33,657 nt of DNA from a virus. The notes under the pieces were generated by a model, which worked only from the letters and a program-made list of their open reading frames with translations, had not been told where the DNA came from and did no database searches. The translations under genes and the position numbers were made by a program. This document shows, piece by piece, positions 14,048-19,465 of the stretch. Within the stretch, counting starts at the first letter, position 1. Every line of letters starts with the position of its first letter. Location of the stretch: positions 1 through 33,657 of IMG/VR virus record IMGVR_UViG_3300043464_000774; one strand, written 5' to 3'.

Positions 14048-14904
14048 CGGGCGTTGGCCTCCGCTTCGACCTCTTGCCCGTCGAAGTGCTCGGTGCCGTT
14101 GTCGATCGCGTTCGCCTTGTCGAGGATCGACTTGGCGAGCTCGTCACGCTCGAACTTGGTCAGAGCCCCTTCGCCAAATCGCTCCTCGACCTTGCGGCGG
14201 ATGTCGTCGAGTCGGTCCACGGTCGTCGCCCTGGCGATCGAACGCTCGGCCTTTTCGTAGACGCTCGCTTCCGGTGCCGAAGCAGCCAGCGGCTGTGCCA
14301 CTTGGGCGGTGGCTTTTGCAGGCTCCTGCGCACGAGCCACAGCCGCCGGTGCTTCGGGGTAGTCTTGGGCCTCCTCTGCCGTGATGAGGCCACGCAGGGC
14401 GTCAGCGAAGGCGTTGCGAAGTGCAAAGCCCCGAGCACGTAGGGCCAGCATCCGCTCGGGGTACTGGCTCCACGGGCCGCTCTTGCCAGCCAGCCCGGCC
14501 CGCTTGGCGTCGGCCATCGAAAACCGGCTGATCGTCGGGGCCGGATAGCCACGACGCTTGGCCTCGCACACGGCGGTCAGGTTGTCGCCCTGGCCCTCGG
14601 TGTATTCCTTGACGTATTCGCAGACGGGGCTGCTCTGCACCAAGGCCAGGGCAGCGTCGCCCCAGATCGTCGGCCTGCCGTTGATGACGGCGATGCTCTG
14701 GAGCGATTGCATCGGGCTCAGGCCGACTTCGCTCCCGTGCTGGATCGCCAGCATGCAGGACTCGGGCTTGCCCCGGAAATCCTTGGGGGCGAACTCAGAC
14801 GCCGCCACCATCTTCGAGAAGCGGAAGGCGTCGTCGAATGATTGAAGAGCCAATCCTCGGGCCTGCGTGTTGTCTGCGGTCAGTGCTAGTCCTGTCGTTC
14901 CCAT
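14044..14904 (-). CDS. recT: RecT-family single-strand annealing protein
   Basis: A 286-residue protein. Core motifs are LAIQHGSEVGLSPMQSLQSI, INGRPTIWGDAALALV, a FSMADAKRAGLAGKSGPW stretch and GPWSQYPERMLALRARGF, ending with a DALRGLITAEEAQDYP segment; these are characteristic of RecT-type annealases. The C-terminal part (200-286) is a linker plus charged helical region. It would anneal homologous single strands for phage recombination. No partner exonuclease is seen nearby. The ATG at 14904 is preferred to the longer open frame to 15429: AAAGGGA lies 8 nt upstream and homology begins shortly after. Confidence 0.8.
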   Translation of the reverse strand: MGTTGLALTADNTQARGLALQSFDDAFRFSKMVAASEFAPKDFRGKPESCMLAIQHGSEVGLSPMQSLQSIAVINGRPTIWGDAALALVQSSPVCEYVKEYTEGQGDNLTAVCEAKRRGYPAPTISRFSMADAKRAGLAGKSGPWSQYPERMLALRARGFALRNAFADALRGLITAEEAQDYPEAPAAVARAQEPAKATAQVAQPLAASAPEASVYEKAERSIARATTVDRLDDIRRKVEERFGEGALTKFERDELAKSILDKANAIDNGTEHFDGQEVEAEANAR

Positions 14905-14983
14905 TTCTCGCGTCCCTTTCGTTGCGATGTGTGAAAGCCGCTTCCCCGTCCTGGCTCGGCGGCACGATCCCTTCCGTGGCTTA

Positions 14984-14998
14984 CCCGGCTCCGCCGGG
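14984..14998. other. Short GC hairpin after the 73-residue gene
   Basis: CCCGGC-TCC-GCCGGG forms a perfect 6-bp stem with a 3-nt loop, 10 nt past the stop at 15008 and before RecT. It has no T-run, so it could be an attenuator or a processing hairpin. It shares the GGCTCCGCC core with the hairpin at 15886-15902. Confidence 0.4.
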
Positions 14999-15007
14999 CT
15001 CCGTGGT

Positions 15008-15229
15008 TCAGTGCGTGATGTCTTTGAGCGGCACGCGAAGCCAGCCGCCGCCCACGTCGATGGCAACCAAGTGGCCGTCGATCCACTCGACGCGCCCACT
15101 CCACGCTTTGCCGCTCGTGGTGCCGCTGATGAAGTCGCCCACGGCGGGCTCGACAGGGGCAGCGGTGTGGTCAGCCATCCCAGCGACGGCGGCCAAATAC
15201 TCGTTGTGATGGGGGTCGGTACTGAACAT
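15008..15229 (-). CDS. Small hypothetical early protein
   Basis: A 73-residue protein and the first gene behind a strong predicted promoter (15263-15290), so probably expressed early. The C-terminal part (VGDFISGTTSGKAWSGRVEW, then IDGHLVAIDVGGGWLRVPLK) reads as a small SH3/KOW-like beta-barrel by pattern. The ATG at 15229 is used; the longer frame would need a TTG at 15283 that lies upstream of the -10 box. Function unknown. Confidence 0.55.
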   Translation of the reverse strand: MFSTDPHHNEYLAAVAGMADHTAAPVEPAVGDFISGTTSGKAWSGRVEWIDGHLVAIDVGGGWLRVPLKDITH

Positions 15230-15262
15230 TTGAATAGTGGCTCCGTTTGGGGGTGGGGCGTG

Positions 15263-15290
15263 AATGTATCGACGAGTGAACAACTGTCAA
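15263..15290 (-). promoter_or_regulatory. Predicted sigma70 promoter of the early operon
   Basis: On the minus strand TTGACA (15290-15285) is followed by a 16-bp spacer and TACATT (15268-15263). It directs leftward transcription into the 73-residue gene and RecT. Operator copy A lies about 27 bp upstream of the -35 box. The -35 is perfect; the -10 matches at 4 of 6. Confidence 0.6.
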
Positions 15291-15316
15291 CCGGCCGCCT
15301 GAAAAATCTTTTGCTT

Positions 15317-15333
15317 CCGGTAGCGGTAGTTCC
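15317..15333 (-). promoter_or_regulatory. Operator-like motif copy A
   Basis: Minus-strand GGAACTACCGCTACCGG. It matches copy B at 15 of 17 positions, and its ACTACCGCTAcCGG core recurs in copy C. It lies just downstream of the 47-residue gene and upstream of the early promoter. A likely regulator binding site. Confidence 0.55.
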
Positions 15334-15334
15334 A

Positions 15335-15478
15335 TCAACCAAGAAAAACACTGGCGAACGTCGCCAGGAGTTCGATGCTGTCGTGGACCGCACGGGCCAG
15401 CTTGGAGTCACATCCAAGTTCTTGACCAAGGCGAACCAGCACGAGGCAGCGAATCATTTCATCCCAATCGATCTTCAT
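15335..15478 (-). CDS. Very small early protein (47 residues)
   Basis: Start ATG at 15478 has AGGAG 7 nt upstream. The product MKIDWDEMIRCLVLVRLGQE continues into LGCDSKLARAVHDSIELLAT, apparently two helices, and ends in FASVFLG. It is directly behind a promoter that contains operator copy B, so it is probably a regulated early product. Size and placement would suit a small regulator or anti-repressor; no family is recognised. Confidence 0.5.
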   Translation of the reverse strand: MKIDWDEMIRCLVLVRLGQELGCDSKLARAVHDSIELLATFASVFLG

Positions 15479-15506
15479 GGCAGCACTCCTTTGCGTGCGT
15501 GGGGGT

Positions 15507-15535
15507 ACTGTACGGTATCGGTAGTTCCCTGTCCA
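15507..15535 (-). promoter_or_regulatory. Predicted promoter with embedded operator copy B
   Basis: Minus-strand TGGACA (15535-15530), 17-bp spacer, TACAGT (15512-15507), driving the 47-residue gene. The operator-like motif GGAACTACCGATACCGT (15528-15512) fills the spacer, so a bound protein would block RNA polymerase. Each box is close to consensus (5/6 and 4/6). Confidence 0.55.
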
Positions 15536-15578
15536 GCCCAACACAAAAAGATTTTTTGGGGCCGAGAAATCCCGAGAT

Positions 15579-15818
15579 TCAGGGCTTCTTTCGCGGGCTG
15601 GCCTTCTTGGTGGCCCGCTTCCCGATCGACCGGGCGGTGAGGTTGGCCTTGGCTTCCTTGGCCGCAGCCAGGGGGATCAGCCAGACCCGCTCGCCAAATC
15701 GCTTGCCTTCGAGGCGGCCGGATCGCAGGAGCATCCGCACCCAGCCGTCCGTGCAGCCCATGAATTCCACGGCCTCCGCGACCGTGAGGTATTCGCCGCC
15801 ATCGACTTTGTGGGCCAT
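15579..15818 (-). CDS. Excisionase-like helix-turn-helix protein
   Basis: A 79-residue protein. A MerR/HTH_17-type domain covers residues 9-55 (EYLTVAEAVEFMGCTDGWVR, then MLLRSGRLEGKRFGERVWLI), followed by a lysine-rich tail (KRATKKASPRKKP). Proteins of this type act as excisionases or as small repressors. It is divergent from the integrase and its promoter contains operator copy C, consistent with a lysogeny/excision switch. ATG at 15818 has GGAGG 10 nt upstream; ATG 15827, 9 nt further upstream, is also possible. Confidence 0.7.
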   Translation of the reverse strand: MAHKVDGGEYLTVAEAVEFMGCTDGWVRMLLRSGRLEGKRFGERVWLIPLAAAKEAKANLTARSIGKRATKKASPRKKP

Positions 15819-15834
15819 TCCAACCATGCCTCCG

Positions 15835-15862
15835 ATACTACCGCTAGCGGTGGCGGTGTCAA
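15835..15862 (-). promoter_or_regulatory. Predicted promoter with embedded operator copy C
   Basis: Minus-strand TTGACA (15862-15857), 16-bp spacer, TAGTAT (15840-15835), upstream of the excisionase-like gene. A perfect 12-bp palindrome ACCGCTAGCGGT (15840-15851) sits in the spacer and belongs to the same motif as copies A and B, in inverted orientation. The start of transcription would be near 15828, almost at the upstream ATG. Confidence 0.55.
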
Positions 15863-15885
15863 ATCGCCCGCCCGGCAGTTGCCGC

Positions 15886-15902
15886 CGGGGGCTCCGCCCC
15901 CG
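15886..15902. other. Perfect GC-rich hairpin in the int/xis intergenic region
   Basis: CGGGGGC-TCC-GCCCCCG makes a 7-bp perfect stem with a 3-nt loop, between the excisionase-like promoter and the integrase. It has no T-run on either strand. It could be a transcription or recombination element; GGCTCCGCC hairpins are also common in GC-rich genomes. Confidence 0.4.
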
Positions 15903-15988
15903 TAGGCTTCCCTGCGTCACGGATTCAAGTGGAGGATAGGGGAACGAAACTGATGTACACTAGTGGTCGTTACCCGCAGGAGGAGCCA

Positions 15989-16879
15989 ATGATGTTACTT
16001 CGAGATGTTCTTGAGAACGAGTACGGTCCTTTGCGGTCGCTGAAACCACAGGCGCGCCGCCAATACCAGCTCACGCTCACCAGATGGAGCGAGACGCTGG
16101 GCCGCGAGCCGACGATGGACGACCTCCAGCCGCTCGTCGTCCAGGCGTTCCTCTCGGCCCGCCGCACCAAGGTGTCCGCCGCCTCGGTTCGGAAGGATCG
16201 CACCCACGTCTGCTGCCTCTGGTCCTACTGTGCCAAGGTTCGCCGCACCCGGTCTGACGGCCAACTGCTGGAGTTTCCCACCGTCGCCCCGGTGCGAGCC
16301 CCTACGAGGCTTCCACGGGCCTACCGGGTGGCTGATGTCTCGGCCTTGGTCCGCACGGCCCTCGGCTACCCATCGCCCGTCTGCGGGCTTCCTGGGGGCT
16401 TGTACTACGCCAGCATGATCCGCATGTGCTGGGAGACGGCATCCCGCATCGGGGCCGTGAGGCAGCTGCGGTGGGGCGAAGTGGACCTCGAAGGGCGGGC
16501 GGTCATCTTCCTGGCCGAAACCACGAAGACCGGCGACCGGGATCTGCGGCGGGCGATCTCGCCCGAGTTGGCCGGGTGGCTGAAGCAGATCGAGCGGAAG
16601 CCGAATGACCTCGTTTTTCCTTGGGATCGCGACCCGACGAGCCTGTGGTACGAGTTCAAGAAGATCTGCCGGGTGGCGGGGGTGCAGCCGAGGGGATTCC
16701 ACGCGCTCCGCAAGAGTAACGCCAGTTATGTGACGGCCGCCGCCGGGGTCGGGGAAGCCGCCAGCGTCTGCGGTCACAAGGATTCCAAAGTCACCATCGA
16801 TCACTACATCGACGAGACGATCGCGAAGCCGAAGCACACGGCACTCGACTTCCTGCCGCCGCTCGACCTAAGCGAATGA
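15989..16879 (+). CDS. int: Tyrosine-type site-specific integrase
   Basis: A 296-residue recombinase, the only + strand gene. A SAM-like core-binding domain spans about 1-95 (RRQYQLTLTRWSETLGREPT). The catalytic domain has the complete residue set: Arg153 in ETASRIGAVRQL, Lys180 in ETTKTGDRDL, His238 and Arg241 in GFHALRKSNASY, His263 in CGHKDSKV and the nucleophile Tyr273 in IDHYID. It would integrate phage DNA at an attachment site. The ATG at 15989 is chosen for AGGAGG 5 nt upstream; the frame is open back to a GTG at 15929. Length is somewhat short for the family, but all catalytic parts are present. Confidence 0.92.
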   Translation: MMLLRDVLENEYGPLRSLKPQARRQYQLTLTRWSETLGREPTMDDLQPLVVQAFLSARRTKVSAASVRKDRTHVCCLWSYCAKVRRTRSDGQLLEFPTVAPVRAPTRLPRAYRVADVSALVRTALGYPSPVCGLPGGLYYASMIRMCWETASRIGAVRQLRWGEVDLEGRAVIFLAETTKTGDRDLRRAISPELAGWLKQIERKPNDLVFPWDRDPTSLWYEFKKICRVAGVQPRGFHALRKSNASYVTAAAGVGEAASVCGHKDSKVTIDHYIDETIAKPKHTALDFLPPLDLSE

Positions 16880-16880
16880 A

Positions 16881-16945
16881 CCGGGCGCGGAAGGGAGGCT
16901 AGGCACGGAAAGGAGACGTGCATAGCCTGCAACCTTCCGGCCCGG
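16881..16945. terminator. Long interrupted hairpin between convergent operons
   Basis: Outer arms 16881-16894 and 16933-16945 pair over 13 bp with one bulged G. Inner arms 16896-16906 and 16918-16928 pair over 11 bp with one mismatch, and an 11-nt loop closes the structure. It starts right after the integrase stop and ends 1 nt before the stop of the convergent gene. This suits a bidirectional terminator, although no T-run is present. A recombination (attP-type) role is an alternative. Confidence 0.55.
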
Positions 16946-16946
16946 C

Positions 16947-17147
16947 TCATTGTTCCGCTGGCCGCTGGATGTTCTCTCGGCTCGCCAGCATCGCCAGCAG
17001 CCGCTCGCGTTCCTCAAGCAGCCGCCCGATCATCCTGGCCGCCGTGCCGTTGGTGGCCGTCCACGAGTTGCTCGGCCCGTGGCGGCCCACCCACAGCCAC
17101 GCCTCTTGGGCCTCGTCCTCGGAGTAGGGCACGCGGCGGTCAGTCAC
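16947..17147 (-). CDS. Small hypothetical protein
   Basis: A 66-residue protein, the last gene of the structural-side operon. The sequence EDEAQEAWLWVGRHGPSNSW is followed by a helical ARMIGRLLEERERLLAMLAS segment. Its ATG overlaps the stop of the upstream gene by 4 bp. No family is recognised. Confidence 0.55.
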   Translation of the reverse strand: MTDRRVPYSEDEAQEAWLWVGRHGPSNSWTATNGTAARMIGRLLEERERLLAMLASRENIQRPAEQ

Positions 17148-17500
17148 TCGTGCTCCTCTTGGAAGAGCAAAAGGGCCAACAGGCTGTAACTGGCCAGATC
17201 GAGCAGGTTGTCCTCAACCGACTCGTGCGGAAGGTTGCCCGTCTTGTTGAAGACCGCCAGCCGCGTCACCTTGTCCGAGAGCCGCACCATCGCTCCCTGC
17301 CACGCCGGGATGCCGACGAACTCCGCACCGCGCCGGATGTTGAGCAGCGGGTCGGTGCCATCTGGGCAGCCGTACCCCGCTGACTTGGACAAGTGGAGCT
17401 TTCGCAGCGTGTCGAGCAGGTCGAAATACTTCTGGCTCGTGGGATGCAGGCCCTCGCGCATCACGCCATCACCATTGAGTCGGTCGGCCACAGTAATCAT
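17144..17500 (-). CDS. MazG/DUF1599-like all-alpha nucleotide-metabolism protein
   Basis: A 118-residue helical protein. The pattern YFDLLDTLRKLHLSKSAGYG, then GIPAWQGAMVRLSDKVTRL and ESVEDNLLDLASYSLLALLL resembles DUF1599/Nmad1-type proteins related to MazG NTP pyrophosphatases; the E-D-x-L-x-D-x-A-x-Y segment is the most telling. A role in nucleotide pool control or base modification is inferred. ATG at 17500 overlaps the phosphoesterase stop (ATGA), so the longer frame to 17572 is rejected. Confidence 0.6.
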   Translation of the reverse strand: MITVADRLNGDGVMREGLHPTSQKYFDLLDTLRKLHLSKSAGYGCPDGTDPLLNIRRGAEFVGIPAWQGAMVRLSDKVTRLAVFNKTGNLPHESVEDNLLDLASYSLLALLLFQEEHE

Positions 17501-18672
17501 CCCTTTCTGTTCCCTTCGCTGACGTGCATTGATCGCAGCCCGCCATCGGGGCTGTAGAGAAATGTTTCGCATGCCTGTCTAGCGCCGAGGAATCCGTTGG
17601 CTGAGTGCCAATCGTCAGGCGGGCAGATCGTCGGGGCCGTCCGCACGATCACGCCGTCGAGCGTGTCCAGCGGCTTGTTGTGCTCGGCCGCCTGGTGGTG
17701 CAAGTGGCCCGTGTGCCACTCGCGATAGGTGCTGCGGCTCCACGCCTCGCGTTGCTCAAGGGCCATGATCTGCGGGAGTTTGCGTTTTGCCTTGTGCCCG
17801 TGCGTGAACCCGAGCAGGTTGCGCCCGTGCGTGAGGTATTGCCGCGAGAGGAAGTCGGGCTTGATCGTCACCGCCTTCGAGCCACGGAACCGCTCCACGA
17901 GAATCCGCTGAAAGGCCCACGTCAGCACTTCGTCGTGGTTGCCGTTCACGATCACCACGTCGGTGGGGGCCGAGGCCGCCGACCGCTCGACGATGCCGAG
18001 CAGCGAGTCGCAACCCACCTGAATCATCTTCTGCAATCGGCCGTCACGCTCTAGCGGCGTGCCGCCGGTTGTCGTTCCACTCGGAGTGTCGTAGTGAAAC
18101 AGGTCGCCAAGGAAAGCGATCGTGCGGCGGGTGGGCTTGTGGGCATCTCCCACCGCCACCAGTTCGGCCCCGGCTTTGCCCACGAGCTGCTCGGCCAGGT
18201 CGAGGTCGTAGTCGCTGCCGCCCGTGGTCTTGCTCCACGAGTATGCCCCGAAGTGCGTGTCGCTGATGACGAGAACCTGCCAAAGACCGTCTGCCTTGGG
18301 TGCCTTGACGGTCTTGGTCAAGGGCTTGCGGAGCGTCTTCTTCGCGGCGTCGATCATCGCCTCGACCACTTCGATGGTGGTCGGCCCGCCCTTGGGCTTG
18401 AGTCGCACGAAGACGCGGTGCAGTTCAATGGTGCCGCCGTCGCCGTCGCCGCACTCCCACTTGGTCGCCTCGCTGGCTGCGACCTCGAAGCGGGTCATGT
18501 CGGCTTCAATGTGGCGAAGCAGATCCTCCACCGTCTTGATGCGGCGGCTCGTCGAGCGGGCCTCCAGCGAATCGCCGTCCTGCCGCTGCGTCACCTGCTC
18601 GGCATCGGCAGCAGGCTTCGCGGGCGGGAGCTTCGACGCCACGGAAGCCGCTAGCGTTTTCCGTTTAGCCAC
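17497..18672 (-). CDS. Calcineurin-like metallophosphoesterase
   Basis: A 391-residue protein. The phosphoesterase core begins near residue 130 with motifs ISDTHFG (136-142), FLGDLFHYD (187-195), VNGNHDE (242-248), THGHK (290-294) and TGHLHHQ (321-327), giving the full two-metal site. Residues 1-125 are a basic linker and an uncharacterised helical/beta region. Such enzymes are frequent in phage late operons, with roles proposed in DNA ends, cyclic nucleotides or repair; the substrate is unknown. The GTG start at 18672 has AAGGAG 7 nt upstream and overlaps the previous gene by 22 bp. Confidence 0.85.
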   Translation of the reverse strand: MAKRKTLAASVASKLPPAKPAADAEQVTQRQDGDSLEARSTSRRIKTVEDLLRHIEADMTRFEVAASEATKWECGDGDGGTIELHRVFVRLKPKGGPTTIEVVEAMIDAAKKTLRKPLTKTVKAPKADGLWQVLVISDTHFGAYSWSKTTGGSDYDLDLAEQLVGKAGAELVAVGDAHKPTRRTIAFLGDLFHYDTPSGTTTGGTPLERDGRLQKMIQVGCDSLLGIVERSAASAPTDVVIVNGNHDEVLTWAFQRILVERFRGSKAVTIKPDFLSRQYLTHGRNLLGFTHGHKAKRKLPQIMALEQREAWSRSTYREWHTGHLHHQAAEHNKPLDTLDGVIVRTAPTICPPDDWHSANGFLGARQACETFLYSPDGGLRSMHVSEGNRKG

Positions 18673-18905
18673 TGGATCACTCCTTGCAAGCCGCTTGTTT
18701 TCCAGCCCCGCTCTCGTGCGGCTTCGATGATCGCACGAGCGAAGGCCGTCTTCTGGTGTGTCGCGTGATCGAACGAAGCCCGCACCGCCTCCAGTTCCGC
18801 CTGGGCCTCGGCTGGCAGCCTCTCAAACCACGTCCCGAATCCAGGGCTGCGGTTCCGCGTCCGAGCCAGCACGTCATCGAGCAGGCTTGTCGGCTTTTTT
18901 GCCAC
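18651..18905 (-). CDS. Small helical hypothetical protein
   Basis: An 84-residue protein. SLLDDVLARTRNRSPGFGTW is followed by helices FERLPAEAQAELEAVRAS and FARAIIEAARERGWKTSG ending in VIQWLNGKR. The last part looks like a helix-turn-helix and may bind nucleic acid, for example as in a small-terminase DNA-binding domain, but this is not established. The GTG start at 18905 overlaps the upstream gene by 32 bp. Confidence 0.5.
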   Translation of the reverse strand: MAKKPTSLLDDVLARTRNRSPGFGTWFERLPAEAQAELEAVRASFDHATHQKTAFARAIIEAARERGWKTSGLQGVIQWLNGKR

Positions 18906-19059
18906 GGGGCTTCCCTTTCGGCTTGGGCTTCGCAGAACGCCGCAGGACCATATTCCCGTCGTCGTCCAGCGTGAAGGGCGGCGAGGCGTCGTCGTCCTCG
19001 TAGTCGAGCTCGGCGAGGTTAGGCCGGGCCGCTTTCGGCTGGCTGGGCTTCCTTGGCAC
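18874..19059 (-). CDS. Small charged low-complexity protein
   Basis: A 61-residue protein: a basic N-terminus, a central acidic stretch (LDYEDDDASPPFTLDDDGN) and a lysine/proline-rich tail (AKPKPKGKPRGKKADKP). The GTG start at 19059 has GGAGG 6 nt upstream. Its frame overlaps genes on both sides (41 and 32 bp). It looks disordered; function unknown. Confidence 0.45.
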   Translation of the reverse strand: MPRKPSQPKAARPNLAELDYEDDDASPPFTLDDDGNMVLRRSAKPKPKGKPRGKKADKPAR

Positions 19060-19465
19060 GGCGGGCCTCCGCTTTGCGGGCGTTGCTAATCGCCCGCTTC
19101 ACCAGCACCCTACCGGCCATGTCAACGAACGGGAGGCCGCGCTTCGTCGCTTCCTCGCGGAGCCAGCCCACGATCTCGTCTAGGTGGGCTTCGCACCACT
19201 CGCAGCCGTTCGCGTCCATCGTGCGAGCACGGGCGTTGCAGGAGCAGTTGGGCGTGGCCGTGATGCCTACCCCGGCAAGGAGTTTTTTTAGTTCTGTGCC
19301 GGGGCCGCTTCCGTGAAGGGCGTGGCCGAGGGCTATGTTTTCTGCCTCATAGCCAGCAAATGCACGGCAAGCCGCCTTGACGTTGGTGCTCTTCGTGCGC
19401 ACCACTCTCCCGCACCTGACGCAGGTCGCTACGCCGTCCGAGTATTGAAAATCGCAGCGGCTCAT
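19019..19465 (-). CDS. Cysteine-rich zinc-site protein of unknown function
   Basis: A 148-residue protein. Residues 1-25 hold a CxxC zinc site (ATCVRCGRVVRTK) with Cys4 nearby. The C-terminal domain has the ordered pattern GTELKKLLAGVGITATPNC, CSCNARARTMDANGCEWC, and WLREEATKRGLPFVD. I recall this Cys-x-Cys/Asn-Gly/Trp-Cys pattern in other viral and planctomycete proteins without a known function. ATG at 19465 overlaps the fibre stop (ATGA), so it is probably a late gene linked to the fibre. Confidence 0.65.
   Translation of the reverse strand: MSRCDFQYSDGVATCVRCGRVVRTKSTNVKAACRAFAGYEAENIALGHALHGSGPGTELKKLLAGVGITATPNCSCNARARTMDANGCEWCEAHLDEIVGWLREEATKRGLPFVDMAGRVLVKRAISNARKAEARRAKEAQPAESGPA

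Noticed and set aside
15301-15555. AAAAATCTTTT-type A/T palindromes near copies A and B as terminators
   Set aside because: Stems are only A-T, without GC arms; too weak to call.
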